A stretch of DNA of 64,000 nucleotides, taken from Micavibrio sp. UBA2137. GTDB lineage: Bacteria; Pseudomonadota; Alphaproteobacteria; Micavibrionales; Micavibrionaceae. This document shows positions 1-7,951 of this stretch, piece by piece. The position numbers and the translations under genes were made by a program. The notes below the pieces were generated by a model. It made no database searches. It was not told the DNA's origin and saw nothing but the letters and a program-made list of their open reading frames with translations. Position 1 is the first letter of the stretch. Each line of letters begins with the position of its first letter. The DNA is taken from contig DCXL01000004.1 of the NCBI GenBank assembly GCA_002328415.1, positions 1-64,000 of the forward strand, in the 5' to 3' direction.

Positions 1-1855
1 GATATCTTTGCTGTTCTATATCACTGCATATGTTTGTGGTGGCTATTATACTGTTACAGAAGCGATTGATAAAATCAGAGCGGGGAAGTTTGAGATTGAC
101 TTTTTAATGCTTGTGGCCGCTGCTGGCGCGGCAACATTAGGTGCTTGGGCTGAAGGTGCGCTTTTATTATTCTTGTTTAGCATAGGTCATGCCTTGGAAG
201 GTTATGCAATGGGACGTGCGAAGCGTGCGATTGAAGAACTGTCCGAATTAGCCCCGAGAACAGCTCGTGTTCGACGAAATGGAAATGAAACAGAAATACC
301 AGTTGAAGAGCTTATTATTGGTGACATTGTGGTTGTTAAACCCGATGAACGTGTTCCTGCCGATGGCTTTGTCATCTTGGGAGAGTCAAGTGTTAATCAG
401 GCTCCAATTACCGGCGAGAGTGTTCCTGTAGATAAGCAACCAGTCAATGATGTAAAACGTGCTGCTGAAGATCCAGAATCATTGTCTCAAAACCATCGCG
501 TATATGCAGGAACAATCAATCAAGCGGGAGCATTGGAAATACAGGTTACGAAAATTGCCTCAGAAAATACACTCTCTCGTGTGGTAACGATGGTTAGTGA
601 AGCCGAAACACGCGTTTCACCAACTCAAAAATTTACAAAAAAATTTGAAAAATACTTTGTACCTTCAGTTATTATTTTGGTTGTTATTTTGTTGTTTGCG
701 CCGCTTGTATTGGACGAAAATTTCAGTGAATCTTTTTATCGTGCGATGGCGGTGCTAGTGGCCGCTAGCCCTTGCGCTTTGGCAATAGCAACACCTAGTG
801 CGGTTCTTAGCGGTGTTGCACGCGCAGCAAAAGGGGGCATATTAATTAAAGGGGGCGGCCCATTAGAAAGCCTAGGTATGCTTGATGCCGTTGCTTTTGA
901 TAAAACAGGAACACTAACCGAAGGCGAACCAAAAGTAGTCGATATACGCACAGGAGAAGGCATTGATGAACGGGAGTTGCTTAGAACCACAATTGCGGTG
1001 GAAGATTTAAGCAAGCATCCATTAGCCAAAGCAGTCGTCCGGGATGGCAAAGAACGATTGTTGGCAATCGCCGATTCCACTTCTTCGAGTTTGAAAGATG
1101 ATCTAATCGCAACAGATTTGAAAAGTATCACCGGACGAGGAATTCAAGCGGTTGTTGAGGGTGAATTGGTTCATATCGGTAAAGATGATTTATTTGAAGA
1201 AGTCGAGGGCACTCCGCTTCCCGATGAAATACGCAATATAGCTGCGCGTCTTGAAGAAAATGGTCGTACCACGATGATTATTCGGCGTGGGAATCGATAT
1301 TTAGGTGTTATCGGATTGATGGATACTCCGCGCGAAGCAGCAAAGCGAACAATATCGAAGTTGAGAGAGCTTGGTATTAAGCAAATGATTATGATTTCCG
1401 GTGATAATCAGCATGTCGCAGACGCAGTGGCTAAAGAAGTGGGGCTTGATGAAGCCAGAGGCGAACTCATGCCCGAGGATAAAGTTAACGAAATTAAAAG
1501 ATTGCAAAGTGATGGGGGCGTTGCAATGGTAGGGGATGGTGTCAACGATGCGCCTGCGATGGCATCTGCTACGGTTGGGATTGCGATGGGAGCTGCTGGA
1601 AGCGATGTCGCTTTAGAAACTGCAGATATAGCCCTTATGGCTGATAATCTTGATCATTTACCATTAGCTATCGGACTAAGCCGATCAACGCGCCGCATTA
1701 TACAGCAAAATTTATGGATGAGTTTGGGTATGGTTGCCTTCTTGGTACCGGCCACGATTCTAGGTTTGAATATTGGTCCTGCTATAATGCTACATGAAGG
1801 CAGTACGTTAGTGGTTGTCTTTAATGCATTACGCTTATTAGCATATCGCCAATGA
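1..1855 (+). CDS. P1B-4-type heavy-metal exporting ATPase, 5' end cut by window edge
   Basis: P-type ATPase that exports divalent metal ions (P1B-4 members move Co, Zn, Ni or Fe(II)). The frame is open through base 1, so the true start and probably the first membrane helix lie outside; numbering here counts from the TTG at base 8. Seen: actuator motif TGES (135-138), membrane metal-site motif SPC (254-256) where Zn/Cd and Cu pumps have CPC, phosphorylation motif DKTGT (298-302), hinge GDGVNDAP, and HEGST (596-600) in the last helix. SPC plus HEGST define the P1B-4 class, so a zntA/cadA label would be wrong. No N-terminal metal-binding domain is visible. The CDF gene follows 36 bases downstream and is probably co-transcribed. 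The DNA looks AT-richer than the core genes further right. Confidence 0.93.
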   Translation, partial: ISLLFYITAYVCGGYYTVTEAIDKIRAGKFEIDFLMLVAAAGAATLGAWAEGALLLFLFSIGHALEGYAMGRAKRAIEELSELAPRTARVRRNGNETEIPVEELIIGDIVVVKPDERVPADGFVILGESSVNQAPITGESVPVDKQPVNDVKRAAEDPESLSQNHRVYAGTINQAGALEIQVTKIASENTLSRVVTMVSEAETRVSPTQKFTKKFEKYFVPSVIILVVILLFAPLVLDENFSESFYRAMAVLVAASPCALAIATPSAVLSGVARAAKGGILIKGGGPLESLGMLDAVAFDKTGTLTEGEPKVVDIRTGEGIDERELLRTTIAVEDLSKHPLAKAVVRDGKERLLAIADSTSSSLKDDLIATDLKSITGRGIQAVVEGELVHIGKDDLFEEVEGTPLPDEIRNIAARLEENGRTTMIIRRGNRYLGVIGLMDTPREAAKRTISKLRELGIKQMIMISGDNQHVADAVAKEVGLDEARGELMPEDKVNEIKRLQSDGGVAMVGDGVNDAPAMASATVGIAMGAAGSDVALETADIALMADNLDHLPLAIGLSRSTRRIIQQNLWMSLGMVAFLVPATILGLNIGPAIMLHEGSTLVVVFNALRLLAYRQ

Positions 1856-1891
1856 TTTTTATGGAACATTAATTAAAAGAGTAAGAACAAA

Positions 1892-2779
1892 ATGGGACAC
1901 GGACATTCACACGGCAATCCATCTGAGATAGGTGAGAGACGCTTATGGTGGGCAGTAGGAGCAAATATTCTCCTCACTCTAGCTCAAATTATTGGAGGCA
2001 TAATCTCTGGTAGTTTATCTCTGATTGCTGACGCTTTGCATAACTTTAGCGATGCGGCCTCTCTATTAATTGCCTTGGTCGCAATTCGTATTGGCCGTAA
2101 ACCACCAGATAAATTTAAAACTTTTGGATATAAACGTGCTGAAACTGTTGCAGCATTAATCAATTTAACAACTTTGATTATTATTGGGCTTTACCTTTGT
2201 TATGAAGCGATTATGCGTTTTATCACGCCAGAGCCTATTGCTGGATGGACTATTGTTATAGTCGCCGGAATAGCGTTGGTCGTGGATATTTTTACGGCTC
2301 TACTGACTTATAGCCAATCCAAAAACAGCATGAATATCAGGGCGGCATTTCTTCATAATTTAACAGATGCACTTGCATCCGTGGGCGTGATTATAGCTGG
2401 AACACTGATTTTGCTTTATGGCTGGATTTGGACGGATGCGGCAATGACCTTGCTGATTGCAGGATATGTCCTTTATCACGGCAGTGTTGAGATTCCGAAA
2501 GTTATCCATCTTTTGATGGAAGGAACGCCAGAAGGAGTGGAGTTACAAGATGTTATTAGCTCTATGGAAAAAATTGATGGTGTCACAAATGTACATCACG
2601 TGCATATTTGGCAAATTAATGAAAATAAGAATGCCTTAGAAGCGCATGTTGTTTTATCTGAGGTGGAGAACATGGAAAGTGTTAAAACAGCTCTGAAGAA
2701 TCATTTGCATGATGAATATCATATTGGGCATTCAACATTAGAATTTGAAAAGGAAAATTGCGAAGAAAGTTATTCATAG
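1892..2779 (+). CDS. Cation diffusion facilitator (CzcD-like Zn/Co/Cd exporter)
   Basis: Inner-membrane metal/proton antiporter, 295 residues, the usual CDF length. It has a short His-rich N-terminus (H3, H5, H7), six predicted membrane helices between about 18 and 200, and a cytoplasmic C-terminal domain. The two metal-site pairs are H50/D54 in helix 2 and H155/D159 in helix 5; the HxxxD pattern at both points to zinc-type selectivity. The C-terminal part (about 210-290) carries a His-rich HHVHIW stretch typical of the regulatory domain. It sits directly behind the P1B-4 ATPase, forming a two-gene metal efflux unit at the end of the putative island. Neither a metal-responsive regulator nor a clear terminator is seen here. 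Confidence 0.93.
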   Translation: MGHGHSHGNPSEIGERRLWWAVGANILLTLAQIIGGIISGSLSLIADALHNFSDAASLLIALVAIRIGRKPPDKFKTFGYKRAETVAALINLTTLIIIGLYLCYEAIMRFITPEPIAGWTIVIVAGIALVVDIFTALLTYSQSKNSMNIRAAFLHNLTDALASVGVIIAGTLILLYGWIWTDAAMTLLIAGYVLYHGSVEIPKVIHLLMEGTPEGVELQDVISSMEKIDGVTNVHHVHIWQINENKNALEAHVVLSEVENMESVKTALKNHLHDEYHIGHSTLEFEKENCEESYS

Positions 2780-3150
2780 TTTTAAAATATTTAGGTGACA
2801 TTTGAATGTGCCTTATTCCTAAAACATAGAGTTAATTTCCGTAAGATACATTATCGAATGTAATAATGAATTTCAGATTTACTTATTACTTGCTATTTAT
2901 ATGCTATTAATTCTATTAAAGGTTTTAATCTATTTGATGCATGTAGATAAGGTTAATAATTAGTATACAATGAATGCAGGATAGGATTTTGTATAACCTT
3001 TTGCCCTTATTTGCATTCATGGGACACTTATGGGACAGTAGATAAGAAGTTTAAGGAGTTTTAGAGAACAAGGTTCTTAACTATTTTTAAACTAAGTTAT
3101 TGAAAAACAGTTAAAAAGTTTTTTCTAAGATAATCTAGTAATTCTTAGAA
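2780..3150. other. AT-rich non-coding stretch with nested inverted and direct repeats (putative integrase arm sites)
   Basis: No credible gene in about 370 bases. Repeats found by eye: AAGGTTA at 2949-2955 with its complement at 2994-3000; ATGAATGCA at 2970-2978 with its complement at 3012-3020; direct repeats TGGGACA at 3020-3026 and 3031-3037; and TTCTAAGA at 3123-3130 with its complement at 3143-3150, directly against the tRNA fragment. Such clusters beside an attachment core are what tyrosine recombinases and their directionality factors bind. That function is inferred from position. Confidence 0.5.
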
Positions 3151-3200
3151 GCTGACTTTTAATCAGTAGGTCCAGGGTTCGAATCCCTGCGCGGTCACCA
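3151..3200 (+). mobile_element. tRNA-Lys(UUU) 3' fragment, probable attR of an integrated island
   Basis: The segment folds as the 3' part of a tRNA: anticodon arm with 5-bp stem 3151-3155/3163-3167 and loop CTTTTAA (anticodon TTT, Lys), variable loop, T arm 3173-3189 with loop TTCGAAT, acceptor 3' strand CGCGGTC, discriminator A and CCA at 3198-3200. The matching 5' acceptor (GACCGCG) and D arm are absent upstream. A tRNA cut at the anticodon stem is the usual remnant after a tyrosine integrase inserts an element. Given this orientation, the element and the intact tRNA should lie to the left, so the metal-efflux genes are probably island cargo. Confidence 0.8.
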
Positions 3201-3208
3201 TTATTTTA

Positions 3209-3240
3209 TAACAAAGACCCTTCGCGGGGCTTTTTGTTTT
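3209..3240 (+). terminator. Rho-independent terminator after the tRNA fragment (copy 1 of a repeated element)
   Basis: Hairpin around a TTCG loop with a CCC/GGG core and an A-rich 5' arm, one A/G mismatch, followed by a T-rich run. It is almost identical over about 33 bases to the terminator near 3700-3731. It probably terminated the original tRNA-Lys transcript. Confidence 0.75.
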
Positions 3241-3312
3241 TGGCTATATCATTTGCCTCTTTCCTATAACTGTGGTGTAACTAATGTCATCAACTGTACG
3301 TTGTGGGGAAAT

Positions 3313-3507
3313 ATGAATAAAAAAAGACTATTAATATTGGCGTTGGGAACATTATTCTTTCTGGTACTTATCAGTATTTATTTTTATCAATCACAACCAC
3401 AATCAAATTCAATTACAAATGAAAAATCTAGTTCTGAATATTATGGCATGACTAAAGATGAAGAAAAAGCTTTCAAAAAGCAGGTTAAAGGTTGGGAAAA
3501 ATTTTAA
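3313..3507 (+). CDS. Small membrane-anchored orphan protein (possibly truncated)
   Basis: A 64-residue product starting at the ATG at 3313; an in-frame upstream codon at 3253 would add residues that do not look like a real N-terminus. It has a Lys/Arg start, one hydrophobic helix (about residues 5-24), then a polar Ser/Glu/Lys-rich tail. No family is recognised. The frame stops at TAA 3505-3507 but continues open in the same frame to about 3669, encoding a protein-like stretch, so this may be the front of a broken longer gene. It lies between two copies of the same terminator and just beyond the putative attR. Confidence 0.4.
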   Translation: MNKKRLLILALGTLFFLVLISIYFYQSQPQSNSITNEKSSSEYYGMTKDEEKAFKKQVKGWEKF

Positions 3508-3699
3508 ACTGCTACAGCGAGATGTCGCTCAGCCGTTCTTATTGATGACAACACATTCTTTTATTATAGCTTCCCACAGCGAATGTTTTGGGAGCACAGA
3601 GAATTACAAACCGCACTACGTGACAAAATCAGAAGTTTTATAATGGAGAGAGATGAGGTGTCCCCATGACATATAATCCAACATATTTATTTTTCTGAT

Positions 3700-3731
3700 A
3701 ACAAAGCCCCTTCGCGGGGCTTTTTGTTTTT
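3700..3731 (+). terminator. Rho-independent terminator (copy 2 of the repeated element)
   Basis: Perfect stem AAAGCCCC/GGGGCTTT around the TTCGC loop, followed by a T run. It is near-identical to the copy at 3209-3240, from which it lies about 490 bases away. Confidence 0.85.
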
Positions 3732-3753
3732 CAGCTGATCTAAATGCAAAAAT

Positions 3754-3782
3754 TTGACATAATTTTGTATTAGGTTTATAGC
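3754..3782 (+). promoter_or_regulatory. Sigma-70-type promoter for the HAD-like gene
   Basis: TTGACA at 3754-3759, a 17-base spacer and TATAGC at 3777-3782. The expected transcription start coincides with the ATG at 3790, suggesting a leaderless mRNA. It shares the extended motif TTGACATAAT with promoters at 27385, 28477 and 50060. Confidence 0.6.
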
Positions 3783-3789
3783 TTTATGC

Positions 3790-4185
3790 ATGTCACAAAA
3801 AATTTTCAAGGCTTATGGCCTTACAGAAATCTTCTGCGATATTGCTGGAACGCTGTGCATCAAGGGCGATGAACCTGGGGAGAGCATCACAAATCAGGAT
3901 GTGCTCACCTTTTTACGCCACATGCGTGATGCCCACGACTGCGACATTACTCTGTGCTCACGTGTAGAGGGGAATGCTCTTGCGCGTCCATCATTAACCG
4001 ATGAATTCACAGATGTTTATGGCAAGGCCAGTTACCGCGATCGCCTGCTTCCCGTGCTGATCGATGATAACCCCAATGAGTATCTAAAAGCGCAACTCAC
4101 AATTCATCCTGACAAATTAAAGGGATTTACCAAAATAGATCCAAGTGAGCGAGCCGCTTTTTTAAAGCAGCTTCTGCCTAATTAA
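3790..4185 (+). CDS. Small HAD-like hypothetical protein, probably degenerate
   Basis: 131 residues. The pattern recalls a minimal haloacid-dehalogenase fold: FCDIAGTL near residue 16 (motif I), TLCSR near 54 (motif II Ser/Thr region) and LIDDNP near 96 (motif IV acidic pair). Motif I normally reads DxDGT; here the second Asp is Ala, so phosphatase activity is doubtful. There is no cap domain and the length is well below usual HAD enzymes. No Shine-Dalgarno sequence precedes the ATG, and the promoter's predicted +1 falls on it. The cytosolic msrA gene follows after 43 bases on the same strand, but has its own -10-like box. Confidence 0.55.
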   Translation: MSQKIFKAYGLTEIFCDIAGTLCIKGDEPGESITNQDVLTFLRHMRDAHDCDITLCSRVEGNALARPSLTDEFTDVYGKASYRDRLLPVLIDDNPNEYLKAQLTIHPDKLKGFTKIDPSERAAFLKQLLPN

Positions 4186-4228
4186 CGCCACATCTTTTCT
4201 TTTTTGCAAAACGCGATATATTAATTTC

Positions 4229-4738
4229 ATGACTGAAAAAGCGATTTTTGCAGGTGGATGTTTTTGGGGCGTGGACGAATTGTTCCGCCGCAAGGAGGGC
4301 GTGATTGCCACGCGCGTAGGTTACATGGGGGGAACGCTTGATAACCCGACCTATGATGATATTTGCAAGGGCGATACTGGTCATGCCGAGGCCGTTGAAA
4401 TTGAGTACGATCCCAAAGTTATATCTTATCGTGAATTACTGATTTTCTTCTTCCAAATCCATGACCCAACAACATTCAACCGTCAGGGCAATGATGTTGG
4501 CTCGCAATATCGTTCGGCTATCTTCCCAGTGAATGAGGCGCAGAAAAAAGAAGCACAAAAAGTCATGCGTGAGATTGAAAACGCTCAAATTTTTGAAAAA
4601 GAGCTTTCTACGTCGATTGAAGAAAATGACACGTTTTACGAGGCAGAAAAATTCCATCAGAAATATTTGATGAAAAACCCGCTTGGTTATAACTGCCACT
4701 TTGTACGCAAGGACCTTGATTTTTCCAAAGTCGCTTAA
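4229..4738 (+). CDS. msrA: Peptide-methionine (S)-S-oxide reductase, cytosolic
   Basis: Reduces the S epimer of methionine sulfoxide in proteins using thioredoxin. 169 residues, normal for a stand-alone MsrA. Catalytic motif GCFWG with Cys 11, the following GYMGG segment, TGHAE, the FHQKYL segment and a C-terminal Cys in GYNCHF that could resolve the disulfide. No signal peptide, so it is cytosolic, unlike the second MsrA at 46350. A TATATT box at 4217-4222 lies 6 bases before the ATG and no ribosome binding site is visible, so translation may be leaderless. No MsrB partner is seen in the window. Confidence 0.95.
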   Translation: MTEKAIFAGGCFWGVDELFRRKEGVIATRVGYMGGTLDNPTYDDICKGDTGHAEAVEIEYDPKVISYRELLIFFFQIHDPTTFNRQGNDVGSQYRSAIFPVNEAQKKEAQKVMREIENAQIFEKELSTSIEENDTFYEAEKFHQKYLMKNPLGYNCHFVRKDLDFSKVA

Positions 4739-4746
4739 AAAACCGT

Positions 4747-6036
4747 CTAGTTTTTTTTGTTGCATATCTTTGTCATGATTGAATGAGCGGTTGCTCCATG
4801 AATAAAAATAGATAACAGAACAGCAAGAACAGTTATTCGCCATAGCGCGTCAATTCCACTAAATTCTGCGTGGTTCTGTGCATATATCAGATAGTAGATT
4901 GAACCAATTCCTCGAATACCTAGGAAAGAAATTGCAAAGCGATCAAGCTTGCTACCTTTTGTAAAAAGTAGCCCGATATATGCAATGACAGGGCGAATGA
5001 TAAGGATGAGCGCAAAAGAAAACAGAACTTCTGAAATTTGCAAATAATCGTATATATGTGTGTAAAAATAATAGCCCATCCAAAGCAGGAAAAGTGCTAG
5101 ACAAATCTTTTCTATTTGATCAGAAAAGAGGTGTGAGCGTCGAATGATGCCAACATGCTTTGTAACATCCGCACGATAACGCGCGACCAGAGCGGTGATA
5201 AACACTGCCAAAAACCCGTAAGTTTGTAGCATTTCAGCAAGGCCATAAGTTAGCAGTACAGAGGCAAGTAAAATTAAACCTGCGTTGTAGCTGACAGATC
5301 TATATTGATCTTCATGCCAAAAAACAAAACGTGTTAACAAATACCCTGTTAAAGTGCCAATAGCTGTTCCCCCAACCACTTTATAAATAAGATTATACCC
5401 AATCCAGTTAAATATGATGTCCAATTGCTCGGCAGGTGATGCAGCAATGTAGGCAACCATTGCGATTGCCAGATAAACAAAAGGGAACGCCAAGCCATCG
5501 TTAAGTCCCGCTTCAGATGTAAGTGACACATTTACATCATTTTCTTCTCCCTTGTTTGGGCCCTCTACTTGAACCGAACGTGCCAATACAGGGTCAGTTG
5601 GCGAGAGAACGGCTGCCAAAAGAAATGCTGAGGGTAGCGCTAGCCCAAGAGCATAATGCCCTACCATTATGAGAACCAATATCATTAATGGCATTACGAA
5701 GAAGAGGAGGAGCAAGGTGTGCTGCCAACGGTAAACCCCGATGCGACGATCTATTGCCAAGCCAGCACCAGCCAAAGATATGATGACTACGAATTCAGTA
5801 AAATATTCTAAAAATCGGGCATGAAAATCATTAGTTGCAATATCCGTCAGTGGAAGAAGAATTGGTGTAAAGGCAAGAGCGATCCCCGTAAGAATAAAAA
5901 ATATAGGCGCGCTAAACATTTTTATGGAGCGTAGGAAAGGAAGGAGTGCAATCGCAAGAAAGCTAAACCCACTGATAAGGTAAAAAATATCCCTCACATT
6001 TGCGTCAAAAAATGCTGATATCATAGATGTTTTCAA
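4747..6036 (-). CDS. CPA1-family cation/proton antiporter (NhaP-like)
   Basis: Polytopic inner-membrane antiporter, 429 residues, about 12 hydrophobic segments. Family signatures include SPTDPVLA near residue 145 and SEAGLNDGLAFPF near 173, the membrane acidic residues that carry ions in CPA1 proteins. It lacks a cytoplasmic regulatory domain. The TTG at 6036 overlaps the stop of the upstream antiporter as TTGA; the ATG at 6024 is the alternative start. Translational coupling to the RCK-containing antiporter at 6033-7874 suggests both are made together. The ion, Na+ or K+, cannot be read from sequence. Confidence 0.88.
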   Translation of the reverse strand: MKTSMISAFFDANVRDIFYLISGFSFLAIALLPFLRSIKMFSAPIFFILTGIALAFTPILLPLTDIATNDFHARFLEYFTEFVVIISLAGAGLAIDRRIGVYRWQHTLLLLFFVMPLMILVLIMVGHYALGLALPSAFLLAAVLSPTDPVLARSVQVEGPNKGEENDVNVSLTSEAGLNDGLAFPFVYLAIAMVAYIAASPAEQLDIIFNWIGYNLIYKVVGGTAIGTLTGYLLTRFVFWHEDQYRSVSYNAGLILLASVLLTYGLAEMLQTYGFLAVFITALVARYRADVTKHVGIIRRSHLFSDQIEKICLALFLLWMGYYFYTHIYDYLQISEVLFSFALILIIRPVIAYIGLLFTKGSKLDRFAISFLGIRGIGSIYYLIYAQNHAEFSGIDALWRITVLAVLLSIFIHGATAHSIMTKICNKKN

Positions 6037-7874
6037 TCAGGTAAGTCAGGTGGAGTTTTTGTTGTGGCAGCCGTTACGAGTTCAGATTTATCGTCTTTTT
6101 CAAAAAGTATAACGATATCATCATTTTTAAGACTTTTTTCTTCGGGTGGTTGGAATTGCAATTTCCCCGACCCGCGAATAACGCCGATTATTCTAAGTTC
6201 ATCCTGCTTACTTTCATGAATGAGGTCCGTCATATTGAAATCTTTATCAACACGAGTCGTTTTAAAGCGCCAACCTTGTCTGAACAGACGTGCGAAGTCC
6301 CAATAGCTAATGTCTTTAGATGCAAAAGTTCGTCCGCGAATGGTCTCTGTAATTTGCTTGCGCTCATGTTCTGTCTCATTATGGGAGGCAAGTTGAAAAA
6401 CACGTTCACGACTGAAAAGATGCGCAAAATGCGAGCATAAAAGAGCATTGTAATCCGCATTATCTGTTGCAGCTAACAGCTTATTGTAGCGTGTCATTTC
6501 CAGATTATATTCCGTTTCCTCGGATAATGTTTCGCCGTAATAGGTGTGAATATTATTTAAACGTGCGTTTTTAAGTGCGTGAAAGTTTCGATCGGCGATC
6601 ATAACCGCAATGTGACGCTTTTGTAATGTCTCAGCAAATTGTACGGACCAGTCAGAGGCTCCGACGATAAGTAGTCCATCTGTATTGTCATGAGCAAGTC
6701 CCAACAAACGGCCAAAGGGCTTGGCTGTTAGCCCGTGTAAAAAGACTGTCAAAAGCACAATAGCAAAGGCCAGAGGGAATATTTGTTCCCCATCAGCATA
6801 ACCTGCTTCAACAAGAAGCGGCCCCATTATCCCTGCCACGGCAACACATACGATACCGCGTGGCGCAATCCACCCTGTGAGCAAAATCTCGCGCAAGGTC
6901 ATGTCAGTTCCCAGACTAGCACAGAAGGCAATCAGGGGGCGGATGATAAAAAGAATAGCCGCTATAAACAGTAACCCTCTCATATCAAGATTAAATATGA
7001 TGGAAGGATCAATTCCCGCTGTAATTACAACAAAGACACCAGAAACAAGCATAATGGTCATTGTTTCTTTGAAGCGCTTAATTTCTTCAATAGAGGTTAC
7101 GCCAAGATTGGCTAGCGCAACACCAAGAATGGTGACACCAATAAGGCCGGACTCATGCAGAAGCATGTTACATGCCACAAATAACATGACAACTGTCGAA
7201 AGAATAAATGCAGGTTTTAAGTATTCTGGAATGAGGCCACGATTTAAAACCTTACTCAAACCAATCCCCGCATAAATACTTCCGATAACCACCATGACGA
7301 GTGCAGATAACGCGTGGATAAAAAACGTTGTTTCGCCAACGCCTACGCCTTGGGTTAGATGAAAGTATTCGTAAACGAGAATGGCCAGGATTGCACCAAT
7401 AGGGTCATTCACAATACCTTCCCATTTCAGTATGGAGGTCGTGCGTTCTGATAACCTTGCATGCTTTAAAAGTGGGATGATAACGGTTGGTCCAGTTACT
7501 ATAAGAAGCCCTCCAAATGTTCCTGCAACTGGCCATGACAAGCCCCCGATGTAATGTGCCGCTGCTGAGGTGACAATCCACCCAACAGGTGCTCCAACAA
7601 TCACAAAATTTCTAACAGCTGAACCTGCATGTTTAAGCTCTTTAAAGTTAAGGTTAAGAGAGCCTTCAAAAAGAATAATCGCAACGGCAATCGAGATTGC
7701 AGGCGAGAGAAGGTCTCCAAACATTGCCTCTGGCTCAAGCCAGCCAAGTATTGGTCCTGCAATAAAACCCGAAATAAGTAAGAATACAATTGAAGGGAGT
7801 TTGAATTTCCAGCCGACCCACTGCGCTGCGATAGCGAAAAAAGTGATGATTGCAATTTGCGAAAGTATATCCAT
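6033..7874 (-). CDS. CPA1-family cation/proton antiporter with C-terminal TrkA/RCK domains
   Basis: 613 residues: about 12 membrane helices over 1-390, then a soluble region. Signatures are TGPTVI and EGIVNDPIGA in the transport domain. From about 400, LLIVGASDW begins a Rossmann-like TrkA-N domain, and the last 70 residues (ending near DDIVILFEKDD) look like RCK_C/TrkA-C. Architecture resembles NhaP2-type K+/H+ or Na+/H+ antiporters gated by nucleotide or ligand. The GASDW loop replaces the classical GxGxxG, so NAD binding is uncertain. First gene of a two-gene minus-strand operon, divergent from DUF502. Confidence 0.9.
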   Translation of the reverse strand: MDILSQIAIITFFAIAAQWVGWKFKLPSIVFLLISGFIAGPILGWLEPEAMFGDLLSPAISIAVAIILFEGSLNLNFKELKHAGSAVRNFVIVGAPVGWIVTSAAAHYIGGLSWPVAGTFGGLLIVTGPTVIIPLLKHARLSERTTSILKWEGIVNDPIGAILAILVYEYFHLTQGVGVGETTFFIHALSALVMVVIGSIYAGIGLSKVLNRGLIPEYLKPAFILSTVVMLFVACNMLLHESGLIGVTILGVALANLGVTSIEEIKRFKETMTIMLVSGVFVVITAGIDPSIIFNLDMRGLLFIAAILFIIRPLIAFCASLGTDMTLREILLTGWIAPRGIVCVAVAGIMGPLLVEAGYADGEQIFPLAFAIVLLTVFLHGLTAKPFGRLLGLAHDNTDGLLIVGASDWSVQFAETLQKRHIAVMIADRNFHALKNARLNNIHTYYGETLSEETEYNLEMTRYNKLLAATDNADYNALLCSHFAHLFSRERVFQLASHNETEHERKQITETIRGRTFASKDISYWDFARLFRQGWRFKTTRVDKDFNMTDLIHESKQDELRIIGVIRGSGKLQFQPPEEKSLKNDDIVILFEKDDKSELVTAATTKTPPDLPD

Positions 7875-7916
7875 GTGTTTACCTTAGTGCGTGAGGCTCA
7901 AAAGGCAAAGAAGGGA

Positions 7917-7944
7917 TTGCAGTTTTTCCAGAGTTGTCTATAGG
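7917..7944 (+). promoter_or_regulatory. Possible promoter for the DUF502 gene
   Basis: TTGCAG at 7917-7922, 16-base spacer, TATAGG at 7939-7944. The predicted transcription start is close to the ATG at 7952, again suggesting little or no leader. The boxes are weaker than at 27385. Confidence 0.4.
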
Positions 7945-7951
7945 TAATGGT

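Noticed and set aside
3123..3200. Complete tRNA-Lys gene
   Set aside because: No 5' acceptor strand GACCGCG and no D arm upstream; only the 3' part exists.
4739..4762. Terminator between msrA and the antiporter gene
   Set aside because: A-rich/T-rich arms could pair but there is no GC core.
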